From: Bacteroidales bacterium
GTDB taxonomy: Bacteria > Bacteroidota > Bacteroidia > Bacteroidales > NBLH01
Assembly (NCBI GenBank): GCA_029933755.1
Contig: JAOZNO010000018.1
Coordinates: 1-14,138, forward strand
Reading direction: 5' to 3'
DNA length: 14,138 bases
Both the position numbers and the translations under genes were made by a program. Shown one piece after another: positions 7,604-14,138 of the stretch. Position 1 is the first letter of the stretch; each line of letters starts with the position of its first letter. The notes below the pieces were generated by a model. The model was not told the DNA's origin, did not search any database, and worked only from the letters and a program-made list of their open reading frames with translations.

Positions 7604-8116
7604 ATGCAAAAAAATATAATTGGAATTTACAAAGATGAAACCCTAATTGCTCCGGTAATTAATCAATTACGTGAGCAGGGTGTTGAGGTAAAGGATGTTT
7701 ATACACCATTTCCGGTAAATGATATAATTGAGGCAATGAAGTTAAAGACTAACTTCCCATATTTTGCTTTTGCTTTTGGTGTAATTGGGTTTAGCCTAAC
7801 TTTTCTCTTTTTATACTGGACTTCTGCTATAAGTTATCCATTAGTTCTTGGTGGAAAACCATACCTTAGTTTATCATTTGTGGTTATTATATTTGTTATG
7901 GTAATAAATGTTACGGTAACAGGTTCACTTATCGCTTTTTTTGTTAGAGAAAAGAAAGGGCCGGGCACTAAACCAAAATTTGATTCGGAAGATGTTAATG
8001 ATGATAAATTTGTTGTATTTATTGACAAAACAGCAAAAATGACAGATGATGATTCTGCTAAAATTTCAGATATTTTGAGAAGTAGTGGTGCCGTTGATGT
8101 TAAAGAAAATGTATAA
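7604..8116 (+). CDS. actD: Alternative complex III subunit ActD (DUF3341 membrane protein)
   Basis: ActD is the small DUF3341 subunit of ACIII, with no known cofactor. It has 170 residues. The N-terminal cytosolic part has the family pattern IIGIYKDETLIAPVINQLR, followed by the VYTPFPV motif (32-38). Two membrane helices lie at about 53-73 and 89-113, joined by a short loop containing YPLVLGGKPY. The C-terminal tail (114-170) is charged. The family role is probably structural, bridging the ActC/ActF membrane part. Its position between actC and actE is the standard order. The ATG at 7604 starts the conserved N-terminus. The leader holds heptamer repeats and no Shine-Dalgarno sequence. Confidence 0.93.
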   Translation: MQKNIIGIYKDETLIAPVINQLREQGVEVKDVYTPFPVNDIIEAMKLKTNFPYFAFAFGVIGFSLTFLFLYWTSAISYPLVLGGKPYLSLSFVVIIFVMVINVTVTGSLIAFFVREKKGPGTKPKFDSEDVNDDKFVVFIDKTAKMTDDDSAKISDILRSSGAVDVKENV

Positions 8117-8144
8117 TATAGAAATTACTTATTATTAAATAATT

Positions 8145-8165
8145 AATTACCAGTTTCTAATTACA
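8145..8165. repeat. AATTACN 7-bp periodic repeat upstream of actE
   Basis: Three in-phase heptamers, AATTACC, AGTTTCT and AATTACA, end 12 bases before the actE ATG. Another AATTACT occurs at 8123-8129, one base out of phase. The last unit is part of CTAATTACAAA (8157-8167), identical to the stretch before actD. It is a shorter, more diverged relative of the array at 7565-7592. Confidence 0.55.
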
Positions 8166-8177
8166 AATAATAGAAAG

Positions 8178-8741
8178 ATGCATATCAAAAACAAAATAAC
8201 TATTTTATTTAGTCTTGTACTTGTATTAGTACTTTCATCATGCAACCATGATCGAAATACACCGGGCGCACAATATATGGATGATATGGTAACAGCTATA
8301 TCTTATGAAGATTATAGCCCTAATCCTATTTTTGCAAACGGACAAACAGGGCAATTACCCGTTGAAGGAACTATTTCAAGAGGTCACATGCCTTATAGTT
8401 TTTCAAAAACTCCTGAAGGGCAAACACTTGCTGGTGAGCAACTAGTTAACCCTTTTAAAGATAAAAAAGATGTGTTGGAAAAGGGTGAAAAACAATATAA
8501 TATCTATTGTCTGATTTGCCATGGAGATGCCGGTAAAGGTAATGGAACATTATATGAGAGCGGAAAATTTACTGCTCTACCATCGGATTTAAGTGACGAT
8601 CGTATAAAAAATATGCCAGACGGAGAAATTTATCATATAATTACAAAAGGCTCGATCTCTGGTTTAATGGGTGCACATGGACCTCAGATTAAACCTGAAA
8701 ACCGTTGGAAAATAATAACATTTATTAGGGATAGATTTTAA
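8178..8741 (+). CDS. actE: Alternative complex III subunit ActE, monoheme cytochrome c lipoprotein
   Basis: ActE is the single-heme cytochrome c subunit on the periplasmic face of ACIII. This 187-residue protein has a lipoprotein signal ending in LSSC (Cys22), so the mature N-terminus should be lipid-anchored. The heme site is CLICH (111-115) in a class I cytochrome c fold. The distal Met is probably Met164 in GLMGAHG, where many relatives have a MPSY-type motif. The pattern RGHMPYSFSKTPEG (68-81) lies upstream of the heme domain and resembles the usual ActE linker. No acidic surface-export motif follows Cys22, consistent with retention at the inner membrane. The gene is preceded by a 61-base gap and followed by a 57-base gap. 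Confidence 0.93.
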   Translation: MHIKNKITILFSLVLVLVLSSCNHDRNTPGAQYMDDMVTAISYEDYSPNPIFANGQTGQLPVEGTISRGHMPYSFSKTPEGQTLAGEQLVNPFKDKKDVLEKGEKQYNIYCLICHGDAGKGNGTLYESGKFTALPSDLSDDRIKNMPDGEIYHIITKGSISGLMGAHGPQIKPENRWKIITFIRDRF

Positions 8742-8798
8742 AGAATAGTAAACGTAGATACTGCTTAAAAGAAAAGTTTTATAAGTAAATAATATAAC

Positions 8799-9968
8799 AT
8801 GATGGAGAATAGATATACCGTTTCACCCAAATTAAAATATACATCATTTGCTCTAATGGCCATTGGGGTAATTGCACTTGGAATAGGGTTCTCAACTGGT
8901 GCAGATCGTGCCTGGGCAAACGTACTGCTGAATAGCTATTATTTTCTTTCTCTAGCTGTTGGTGCATCTTTCTTTTTGGCATTACAGTATATTACACAGT
9001 CGGGTTGGTCGGCTATGTTTAAACGTATTCCTGAAGCAATGGGAACATATATACCCGTTGGTGCAGGCATTTTACTATTATTTTTAATTTTTGGATCACA
9101 TTCAGTTTATCACTGGACACATGCCGATGCAGTAGCAAATGATGAATTATTACAGCACAAAGCTTCTTATTTGAATCTTAGCTTTATGATTATTAGGTAT
9201 GTGCTATTTGTTGGTTCATGGGTGTTGTTGGCTGGTATGCTAAGAAAGTATTCATTGAGAGAAGATGAGGTTGGTGGTACAAAATACTTCAAGAAAAGTG
9301 AATTTTTATCAAAAATATTTATTTTTGTATTGGCTTTTACTTTTACACTAGCTACAATTGACTGGATAATGTCGGTTAACCCACATTGGTTTAGCACCCT
9401 TTTCTCAGCAAAGAATTTTATGACCGCATTTTTCCATGGTGCTGCAATTATTACCTTAATTGCGATATTACTAAATAGGAATGGTAATCTACCGGGATTA
9501 AACAAATATCATTTACATGATTTCTCAAAATACATATTTATGTTGAGTATTATTTATGGATATTTATGGTATTCACAGTATTTTCTTATTTGGTATGCTA
9601 ATATACCTGAAGAAACAGTTTATTATACAACATTAATACATGGTGGTTGGAAATCATTATTTATTGCGGATATTGCTATCAATTGGGCTTTCCCATTTTT
9701 ATTTTTGATGTTAAATGTAATTGCTAAAAATGCAAAAGCTTTAATGTTTACTGCAATTATTTTATCAATTGGGCAGTGGATTGACTTATATTTGCAAATT
9801 ATGCCTGGCTCAACAGGTGTTAATGTAATTGGTTTTGTTGAAATAGGTTCTTATCTAGGGTTTTTAGGACTGTTTATTTTCGTTGTGAGCAGATCTTTAT
9901 CGAAAGCATCTTTAGTTCCCAAAAATCATCCTTATTTGCAAGAAAGTACCGCTCATAAACTACATTAA
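8799..9968 (+). CDS. actF: Alternative complex III subunit ActF, NrfD-like membrane protein
   Basis: ActF is the second large membrane subunit of ACIII, a distant relative of ActC. This 389-residue protein has about ten predicted helices, at roughly 15-33, 44-64, 85-101, 123-146, 169-190, 207-226, 243-266, 284-308, 313-333 and 345-365. Recognisable stretches include HSVYHWTHAD (101-110), ATIDWIMSVNPHWFSTLF (185-202) and FMLSIIYGYLWYSQYFLIWYANIPEET, which spans 247-273. ActF is thought to contribute to proton translocation rather than quinol chemistry. Two ATG codons stand in tandem at 8799 and 8802, and either could be used. It is the last gene of the operon, with a strong terminator 26 bases after its stop. 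In many Bacteroidota oxidase genes follow actF, but none does here. Confidence 0.93.
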   Translation: MMENRYTVSPKLKYTSFALMAIGVIALGIGFSTGADRAWANVLLNSYYFLSLAVGASFFLALQYITQSGWSAMFKRIPEAMGTYIPVGAGILLLFLIFGSHSVYHWTHADAVANDELLQHKASYLNLSFMIIRYVLFVGSWVLLAGMLRKYSLREDEVGGTKYFKKSEFLSKIFIFVLAFTFTLATIDWIMSVNPHWFSTLFSAKNFMTAFFHGAAIITLIAILLNRNGNLPGLNKYHLHDFSKYIFMLSIIYGYLWYSQYFLIWYANIPEETVYYTTLIHGGWKSLFIADIAINWAFPFLFLMLNVIAKNAKALMFTAIILSIGQWIDLYLQIMPGSTGVNVIGFVEIGSYLGFLGLFIFVVSRSLSKASLVPKNHPYLQESTAHKLH

Positions 9969-9994
9969 TGTAATGTGCTAATTATTATATATAT

Positions 9995-10019
9995 AAGCCT
10001 TAGAGATAAGGCTTTTTTT
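9995..10019 (+). terminator. Intrinsic terminator after actF
   Basis: A perfect 8-bp stem, AAGCCTTA (9995-10002) with TAAGGCTT (10007-10014), closes a GAGA tetraloop and runs into a T-tract to 10019. It ends the ACIII operon before the citrate synthase gene. Confidence 0.9.
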
Positions 10020-10097
10020 ATGAACATATGTTGTCTATCATATATTTACATATTAAATAATATATAGATTCCTATGCATATCAAGGAAATTAATTTG

Positions 10098-10105
10098 TAA
10101 CTTTG
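10098..10105 (+). promoter_or_regulatory. Candidate -7 box for citrate synthase
   Basis: TAACTTTG matches TAnnTTTG exactly. Transcription would begin near 10112, leaving a leader of about 33 bases before the ATG at 10145. The -33 element is weak (TATG at 10073-10076). It lies downstream of the actF terminator, which supports an independent transcription unit. Confidence 0.55.
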
Positions 10106-10144
10106 GTTCGTAAATAAATAAAACTAATTTAAATATATATAATT

Positions 10145-11452
10145 ATGTCTACATTAAAAGATCGATTAAGACAAAAAATTGAAGAACACAGACCAAGAAC
10201 AACTAGATTGTTAAAAGAATTTGGTGATGTTAAAGTTGGGGAAGTTACTATTTCTCAGGCAATTGGTGGAGCTCGTGGAGTAAGATCATTAGTTACGGAT
10301 ATTTCCTATTTGGATCCAATGGAAGGTATACGGTTTCGTGGAATGACTATTCCTGAAACTATGGCTGCTCTTCCAAAACCTCCAGGCAAAGATTATCCTT
10401 ATGTTGAAGGTTTTTGGTTTTTACTTTTAACCGGAGATATTCCTACGGAGAAAGAAGCATTGGAATTGGTTGAAGACTTTAAATCAAGAAGTGCAATACC
10501 ACAGTATGTTATTGATATTTTAAGAGCAATGGCTAGGGATTCGCATCCAATGGTAATGTTCTCGACTGCTATTTTGTCAATGCAGAAAGAAAGTAAGTTT
10601 GCTGCGTTTTATGAAGCGGGTTATGATAAAATGACTGCTTGGGAGTCAATGTATGAAGATTCAACTGATTTGTTAGCTAAACTTCCTGCAATTGCAGCTT
10701 ATATTTACAGAATGAAATTCAAAGGTGATACGCATATTACACCAAATACTAATTTGGATATGGGTGGAAACTTTGCTCATATGATGGGTATTGCTGAGCC
10801 TTATGATGATGTTGCACGTATGTACTTTATCTTACATTCTGATCACGAATCAGGAAATGCTTCTGCACATACTACACACTTGGTTGCGTCTACATTATCA
10901 GATGCATATTATTCATTATCAGCTGGTTTAAATGCATTGGCAGGTCCTCTTCATGGATTGGCAAATCAGGAAGTTTTACGTTGGTTACAAGGTGTAATGG
11001 ATAAGCTTGACGGAGTTGAGCCAACTGAAGAAATAATGAAGAAATTTGTTTGGGATACATTAAATGGTGGTCAGGTAATTCCAGGATTTGGACATGCTGT
11101 ACTGCGTAAAACAGATCCTCGTTACCAATCACAACGAGAGTTTTGTGAAAAACATTTACCGAACGACAAATTATTTAAGTATGTTGACATGTTATATCGT
11201 GTTGTACCTGATATTTTGGTTGAACAAGGTAAAGCTAAGAATCCATGGCCAAATGTTGATGCTCAATCAGGAGTTATTCAGTGGTTTTATGGATTAAAAG
11301 ATTTTGATTTCTATACTGTACTATTTGGAGTAGGTCGTGCTATTGGTGTATTAGCGAATATTACCTGGGATCGTGCTTTGGCATATCCTTTAGAAAGACC
11401 AAAATCGTTGACTACAGATATGCTTGAAGATATTGCAGGTATTAAAAAGTAA
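10145..11452 (+). CDS. gltA: Citrate (Si)-synthase, mitochondrial-type
   Basis: This enzyme condenses oxaloacetate and acetyl-CoA to citrate, the entry step of the TCA cycle, in the cytoplasm. The 435-residue protein has the citrate synthase catalytic triad: His270 in LAGPLHGLANQEV, His317 in VIPGFGHAVLRKTDPRY and Asp372 in PNVDAQSGV. Binding-site motifs also fit the family, such as LHSDHESGNASAHTTHLV with His231. These motifs match the animal and mitochondrial dimeric enzyme more closely than the hexameric, NADH-inhibited GltA of enterobacteria. This is my judgement from recognised motifs, not an alignment. The symbol gltA is used generically. The gene is monocistronic, with a promoter candidate upstream and two terminators downstream. 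Confidence 0.95.
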   Translation: MSTLKDRLRQKIEEHRPRTTRLLKEFGDVKVGEVTISQAIGGARGVRSLVTDISYLDPMEGIRFRGMTIPETMAALPKPPGKDYPYVEGFWFLLLTGDIPTEKEALELVEDFKSRSAIPQYVIDILRAMARDSHPMVMFSTAILSMQKESKFAAFYEAGYDKMTAWESMYEDSTDLLAKLPAIAAYIYRMKFKGDTHITPNTNLDMGGNFAHMMGIAEPYDDVARMYFILHSDHESGNASAHTTHLVASTLSDAYYSLSAGLNALAGPLHGLANQEVLRWLQGVMDKLDGVEPTEEIMKKFVWDTLNGGQVIPGFGHAVLRKTDPRYQSQREFCEKHLPNDKLFKYVDMLYRVVPDILVEQGKAKNPWPNVDAQSGVIQWFYGLKDFDFYTVLFGVGRAIGVLANITWDRALAYPLERPKSLTTDMLEDIAGIKK

Positions 11453-11477
11453 ATAGATTACCTTTTTTAAAATAAAG

Positions 11478-11501
11478 AAATCCCCGAAAGGGGATTTTTT
11501 T
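11478..11501 (+). terminator. Intrinsic terminator 1 after citrate synthase
   Basis: AAATCCCC (11478-11485) pairs with GGGGATTT (11490-11497) around a stable GAAA tetraloop. The T-run spans 11495-11501. The hairpin starts 25 bases after the stop codon. Confidence 0.9.
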
Positions 11502-11505
11502 GTAT

Positions 11506-11530
11506 AACAGCTCTCCTGAGCTGTTTTTTT
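11506..11530 (+). terminator. Intrinsic terminator 2, in tandem
   Basis: AACAGCTC (11506-11513) pairs with GAGCTGTT (11518-11525) around a TCCT loop, followed by T's to 11530. It begins 4 bases after the first terminator ends. The rest of the gap, 11531-11655, is AT-rich. It should hold the serpin promoter, but I see no clear TAnnTTTG box there. Confidence 0.85.
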
Positions 11531-11655
11531 ATTTTATGCAATTTATAAGTGTTTAGATGTCATAATTTTCAAAAAATAATAAAAAAAGTAAAATCCTTGC
11601 AGCATTTGCTATCTTATTTACGTATTGGTAAAAAAGAAACCTAAAACATATAAAA

Positions 11656-12888
11656 ATGAAAAGTACATATCTATTAATAATTGTATTCCTTTTTGTCTCA
11701 GTTATAACATCTTGTAAAAAAGAGACTGTTGAACTTGAATATAAAGAGATAATCTTAAACAAAGTTGGGGAACAACTGGTTGCAGCTGATAATAGCTTCG
11801 GTTTTGATTTGTTAAAAACGCTTACGGCTAAAACTGATGAAAAAGAAAATCTGATGATTTCTCCTTTAAGTGTTTCTCTGGCATTATCAATGACATATAA
11901 TGGTGCTGATGCTGAAACAAAAACAGCAATGGAAAACACATTACGCTTTGACGGTTTAACAATGGATGATATAAATATAAATAACAAGCAACTATCTGAA
12001 GCATTGATGAGTGTTGATAGCAGGGTTGATTTTAATATTGCAAATTCTATTTGGTACAGAAATAATTTTTCTGTATTGCCTGATTTTATTAGTACCAATA
12101 AGAGTTTTTATGATGCTGAAGTAAAAGCGCTTGATTTTTCTAGTCCTTTGGCAAAAGAGACTATCAATAATTGGGTTGCAGATAAAACTAACGATAAAAT
12201 AACAGAGATTGTTGATGATATTCCTTCTGATATAGTAATGTATCTTATAAATGTCATTTATTTTAAAGGCAGCTGGAAATACCAGTTCGAAAAATCCGAG
12301 AATATAATAATGCCTTTTTACCACTCTGATGGGACAAATAAGGATGTGGAAATGATGACCCAAACTGCCGATTTGAGAAAAATGGCCAATGAAGATTTTT
12401 ACTTAATAGAATTAGCTTATGGACAAGGGAATTTTGTGATGGATTTGTTTCTGCCGAATGAAGATAAAGACGTTTTAGATATTATTGCTAATTTAAATCC
12501 AGAAAATTGGAATAGTTGGATGAATGAGCTTAGTGCGCCATATAAAACAACGATTGTTTTGCCCCCTTTTAAATTTGAGTATGAGCAATTATTAAATGAT
12601 GTGCTTATTGATATGGGAATGGGTGTTGCATTTAATGAGAACGAAGCTGATTTTTCAAAAATAAATGCAGATAATCAATTATTTATTTCTAAAGTGAAAC
12701 ATAAAACTTTTATTGAGTTAAATGAAGAGGGAACAGAAGCTGCTGCTGTGACATCTGTTTCTATTGGATTAACAAGTGTGGGACCTGGTGGTGAGATTAT
12801 TTTTGATAAACCATTCATGTTTGTAATCCGTGAACTTAGTACCGGCGCAATTTTGTTTATGGGGATTGTTGAAAATCCGGAAAGATGA
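11656..12888 (+). CDS. Serpin-family serine protease inhibitor, lipoprotein
   Basis: Serpins trap target proteases by inserting a cleaved reactive-centre loop into a beta sheet. This 410-residue protein has a lipoprotein signal ending in ITSC (Cys20). It then has an essentially full-length serpin fold: NLMISPLSVSLALSMTYNGA (65-84), IANSIWYR (128-135), LINVIYFKGSWKYQF (197-211) and the C-terminal DKPFMFVIRE...GAILFMGIVENP. The hinge is inhibitory in type, EEGTEAAAVT at 357-366 (P17-P8), with small residues at P12-P9. Counting 17 residues from Glu357 puts P1 at Thr373, with Leu372 beside it. This would suit an elastase- or subtilisin-like target, but the bond may lie a residue or two away. It is probably tethered to an envelope membrane. 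It starts 125 bases after a terminator, so it has its own promoter. Confidence 0.93.
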   Translation: MKSTYLLIIVFLFVSVITSCKKETVELEYKEIILNKVGEQLVAADNSFGFDLLKTLTAKTDEKENLMISPLSVSLALSMTYNGADAETKTAMENTLRFDGLTMDDININNKQLSEALMSVDSRVDFNIANSIWYRNNFSVLPDFISTNKSFYDAEVKALDFSSPLAKETINNWVADKTNDKITEIVDDIPSDIVMYLINVIYFKGSWKYQFEKSENIIMPFYHSDGTNKDVEMMTQTADLRKMANEDFYLIELAYGQGNFVMDLFLPNEDKDVLDIIANLNPENWNSWMNELSAPYKTTIVLPPFKFEYEQLLNDVLIDMGMGVAFNENEADFSKINADNQLFISKVKHKTFIELNEEGTEAAAVTSVSIGLTSVGPGGEIIFDKPFMFVIRELSTGAILFMGIVENPER

Positions 12889-12903
12889 AACAAGTGATGA
12901 GTC

Positions 12904-13022
12904 TAGTCTAAAAAGGTATAATGTCTGAAAAAGACCACTGACAGGGTTTGTTAATTAGCTGTTTCACGGATGTTTTACTTTTTAGTGTTTTAAATATAAC
13001 CCTGTCAGGGGTTTTTAGACTA
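12904..13022. repeat. 119-bp nested inverted repeat between the serpin and the small lipoprotein genes
   Basis: The outer arms TAGTCTAAAAA (12904-12914) and TTTTTAGACTA (13012-13022) are perfect 11-bp complements. The inner arms CTGACAGGGTT (12938-12948) and AACCCTGTCAG (12998-13008) are also perfect. Extended, the inner arms pair over 19 positions (12930-12948 with 12998-13016) with one mismatch and one G-U. The right outer arm can therefore pair with either of two left partners. The right arm also holds CCCTGTCAGGG, itself a palindrome. It could be an interspersed palindromic element, a mini mobile element or an RNA switch. Confidence 0.7.
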
Positions 13023-13028
13023 AGCTCA

Positions 13029-13367
13029 ATGATAGTTAACTTAATAATTATTCTGTCTCTTTTTTCTTGTGAAAAACAGGATATTTTAAAAGGTACACTG
13101 GGCTGTATTGAAATAAGAATAAATAAAATTGCCAGTGATCCAGTTTGGAATCCACCTGCAAAAGTGTATAGCTATGAATATAATGGACAACCGGTTTTCT
13201 ATTTTCCTGCAAGATGTTGTGATATTCCAAGTGAACTTTATGATGAAAATTGTAATTTATTATGCTTACCAGATGGTGGAATAACAGGAAGTGGAGATGG
13301 TCAATGTTCTGATTTTTTTAATACACGAATAAATGAGGAATTAATTTGGGAGGATAATAGGAGGTGA
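13029..13367 (+). CDS. Small cysteine-rich lipoprotein, resembles DUF6970
   Basis: This 112-residue lipoprotein has the signal MIVNLIIILSLFSC, with Cys14 as lipid anchor. The open frame runs back to a TTG at 12948 through the inverted repeat. I chose ATG 13029 because it gives a clean signal peptide. The mature part has six further cysteines (26, 63, 64, 75, 79, 93), enough for three disulfides. Distinctive motifs are DPVWNPPAKVYSYEYNG (37-53), FPARCCDIPSELYD (59-72) and LPDGGITGSGDGQC (80-93). This pattern resembles the Bacteroidota family I recall as DUF6970. The family name is from memory, and no function is known to me. It heads a tight run with the next two lipoprotein genes. Confidence 0.75.
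   Translation: MIVNLIIILSLFSCEKQDILKGTLGCIEIRINKIASDPVWNPPAKVYSYEYNGQPVFYFPARCCDIPSELYDENCNLLCLPDGGITGSGDGQCSDFFNTRINEELIWEDNRR
13359..13367 (+). promoter_or_regulatory. Strong Shine-Dalgarno-like sequence, unusual for this phylum
   Basis: AGGAGGTGA overlaps the stop codon of the DUF6970-like gene and lies 11 bases before the ATG at 13379. None of the other genes here has one. It supports translational coupling. An in-frame GTG at 13364 is the alternative start, but it lies inside this motif. Confidence 0.45.
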
Positions 13368-13378
13368 AAAAACAGAAG

Positions 13379-13819
13379 ATGAAAATAATTATTCCATTAC
13401 TAATCATATTTGTGATTACATTACCATCATGCGAAAAAGAAGAAGGTGTGAAAATCTCCGAAAATGTCAAATATACAGTTGATAGTCAACGCTATTTGGA
13501 TGCAAGTAAATCTAATTTTGGTGACCCTTTTGAAATTGACAATGTCTTGAAAGAAGAAAATATGCTTTATATTAATGTGAATTATGGTGGTGGATGTAAA
13601 GAGCATAGTTTTGAGGTGATTTGGGCTAGTGATTTTATAAAAACAAATCCGCCTTCGATTGGGATTGTATTAGTTCATGATGCCAACAATGATATGTGCG
13701 AGGCTTATTTGTCAGATAAATTAAAAATTGATTTGAAAGAGCTGATGGGCATAGAGTATACAAGCTTATGGGGTGTTTATGTGATTAATGCTTATAATGG
13801 AAATGAATATCCAAATTAA
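13379..13819 (+). CDS. Small lipoprotein with a GGGCKEH motif, function unknown
   Basis: This 146-residue protein has the signal MKIIIPLLIIFVITLPSC, with Cys18 as lipid anchor, followed by EKEEG. The Lys-Glu-Glu right after the anchor resembles the minimal surface-export signal reported for Capnocytophaga lipoproteins, so surface display is possible (inference). The mature part looks beta-rich. Its motif NVNYGGGCKEHSFEVIW (66-82) holds Cys73, and NNDMCEAYLSD (103-113) holds Cys107, a likely disulfide pair. I do not recognise the family by name. The gene starts 11 bases after the DUF6970-like stop and ends 18 bases before the next ATG, so the three are probably co-transcribed. Starting at GTG 13364 would add five residues. 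Confidence 0.75.
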   Translation: MKIIIPLLIIFVITLPSCEKEEGVKISENVKYTVDSQRYLDASKSNFGDPFEIDNVLKEENMLYINVNYGGGCKEHSFEVIWASDFIKTNPPSIGIVLVHDANNDMCEAYLSDKLKIDLKELMGIEYTSLWGVYVINAYNGNEYPN

Positions 13820-13837
13820 ATCTAAAATTGATAAACT

Positions 13838-14138
13838 ATGAAAAAAATCATTTTTGTGCTTTTTTTGTTTTTTAGTGTAGTTTTATTTCCAAACTGCAAA
13901 AAAGAAACTTTTGAAATCAATACACAGAAACAGACGGAAGGGACAGGCGTTTTGAAGCAAAAAATATTTGTTTCTGATGTAAACTCGAACCAGGCACAGG
14001 CAACTATTAATTATGAGTACTTTGACAATGGCAAGTTGAAAAAAACAAGCTATTCGCATAGCGATGGTGTTGATTTGTCGTACAGCGATTATGAATATAA
14101 CAGCGAGAACCAACTTGAAAAAATAATTGATTATACAG
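13838..14138 (+). CDS. Partial lipoprotein, 3' end beyond the window
   Basis: An open frame of 100 codons runs from ATG 13838 to the window edge without a stop. It begins with a lipoprotein-like signal, MKKIIFVLFLFFSVVLFPNC (Cys20), then KKETFEIN. The mature part is polar and contains YEYFDNGKLKKTSYS and YEYNSENQLEKIIDYT. These two repeat-like segments follow the pattern Y-E-Y, x, N-G or E-N, x-L-x-K, reminiscent of YD-repeat or other beta-repeat envelope proteins. The family cannot be settled from the visible part. The base just before the lipid Cys codes for Asn, which is less usual than Ser, Ala or Gly. Confidence 0.7.
   Translation, partial: MKKIIFVLFLFFSVVLFPNCKKETFEINTQKQTEGTGVLKQKIFVSDVNSNQAQATINYEYFDNGKLKKTSYSHSDGVDLSYSDYEYNSENQLEKIIDYT

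Noticed and set aside
9167..9505. 112-codon minus-strand open frame inside actF
   Set aside because: It is antisense to a well-supported membrane protein, with no domain or start context of its own.
11553..12098. 181-codon open frame on the minus strand over the start of the serpin gene
   Set aside because: It lies antisense to a clear serpin, has no recognisable motif, and its codon pattern is explained by the plus-strand gene.
12948..13028. 27-residue N-terminal extension of the DUF6970-like protein from a TTG
   Set aside because: It reads through the inverted repeat and puts a second hydrophobic stretch before an intact lipoprotein signal. ATG 13029 is the simpler start.

Overview
The window looks like a chromosomal segment of an aerobic or microaerobic Bacteroidota, possibly near Marinilabiliales or Flavobacteriia (inference). 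It is AT-rich. Starts lack Shine-Dalgarno sequences apart from one exception, several genes have Bacteroidetes-type TAnnTTTG -7 boxes, and lipoproteins are abundant. The core is a complete alternative complex III (ACIII) operon, typical of Bacteroidota respiration.

Layout. Positions 1-173 hold the 3' end of a broken heavy-metal-associated (HMA) domain gene. A secreted transglutaminase-like protein follows on the minus strand (269-1372). The 299-base gap 1373-1671 holds two divergent promoter candidates and nothing else I can support. Positions 1672-9968 carry actA-actB-actC-actD-actE-actF, all on the plus strand, ending at a strong intrinsic terminator (9995-10019). Next come a mitochondrial-type citrate synthase with its own promoter and two tandem terminators (10145-11530), a lipoprotein serpin (11656-12888), a nested inverted repeat (12904-13022), and a tight run of three small lipoprotein genes. 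The last of these is cut by the window edge.

How the genes work together. ActC and ActF are the two NrfD/PsrC-like membrane subunits, and quinol is thought to be oxidised at ActC. ActB carries the iron-sulfur wire, three [4Fe-4S] sites and one apparent [3Fe-4S] site, on a molybdopterin-oxidoreductase-like scaffold. ActA (six CXXCH motifs) and ActE (one) carry c-type hemes that pass electrons on to a cytochrome oxidase. ActD is the small DUF3341 subunit. No oxidase gene follows actF in this window. Citrate synthase links the locus to central oxidative metabolism but is a separate transcription unit. The 3' third encodes envelope lipoproteins: a protease inhibitor and small disulfide-type proteins of unknown role.

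The most unusual non-coding features are short periodic repeats in the gaps of the ACIII operon (7-bp CAGTNNN, 8-bp CTTTGCGA, 7-bp AATKACN), a pair of palindromes before actC, and the 119-bp nested inverted repeat downstream of the serpin. I found no CRISPR array, tRNA, rRNA, insertion sequence or phage gene.
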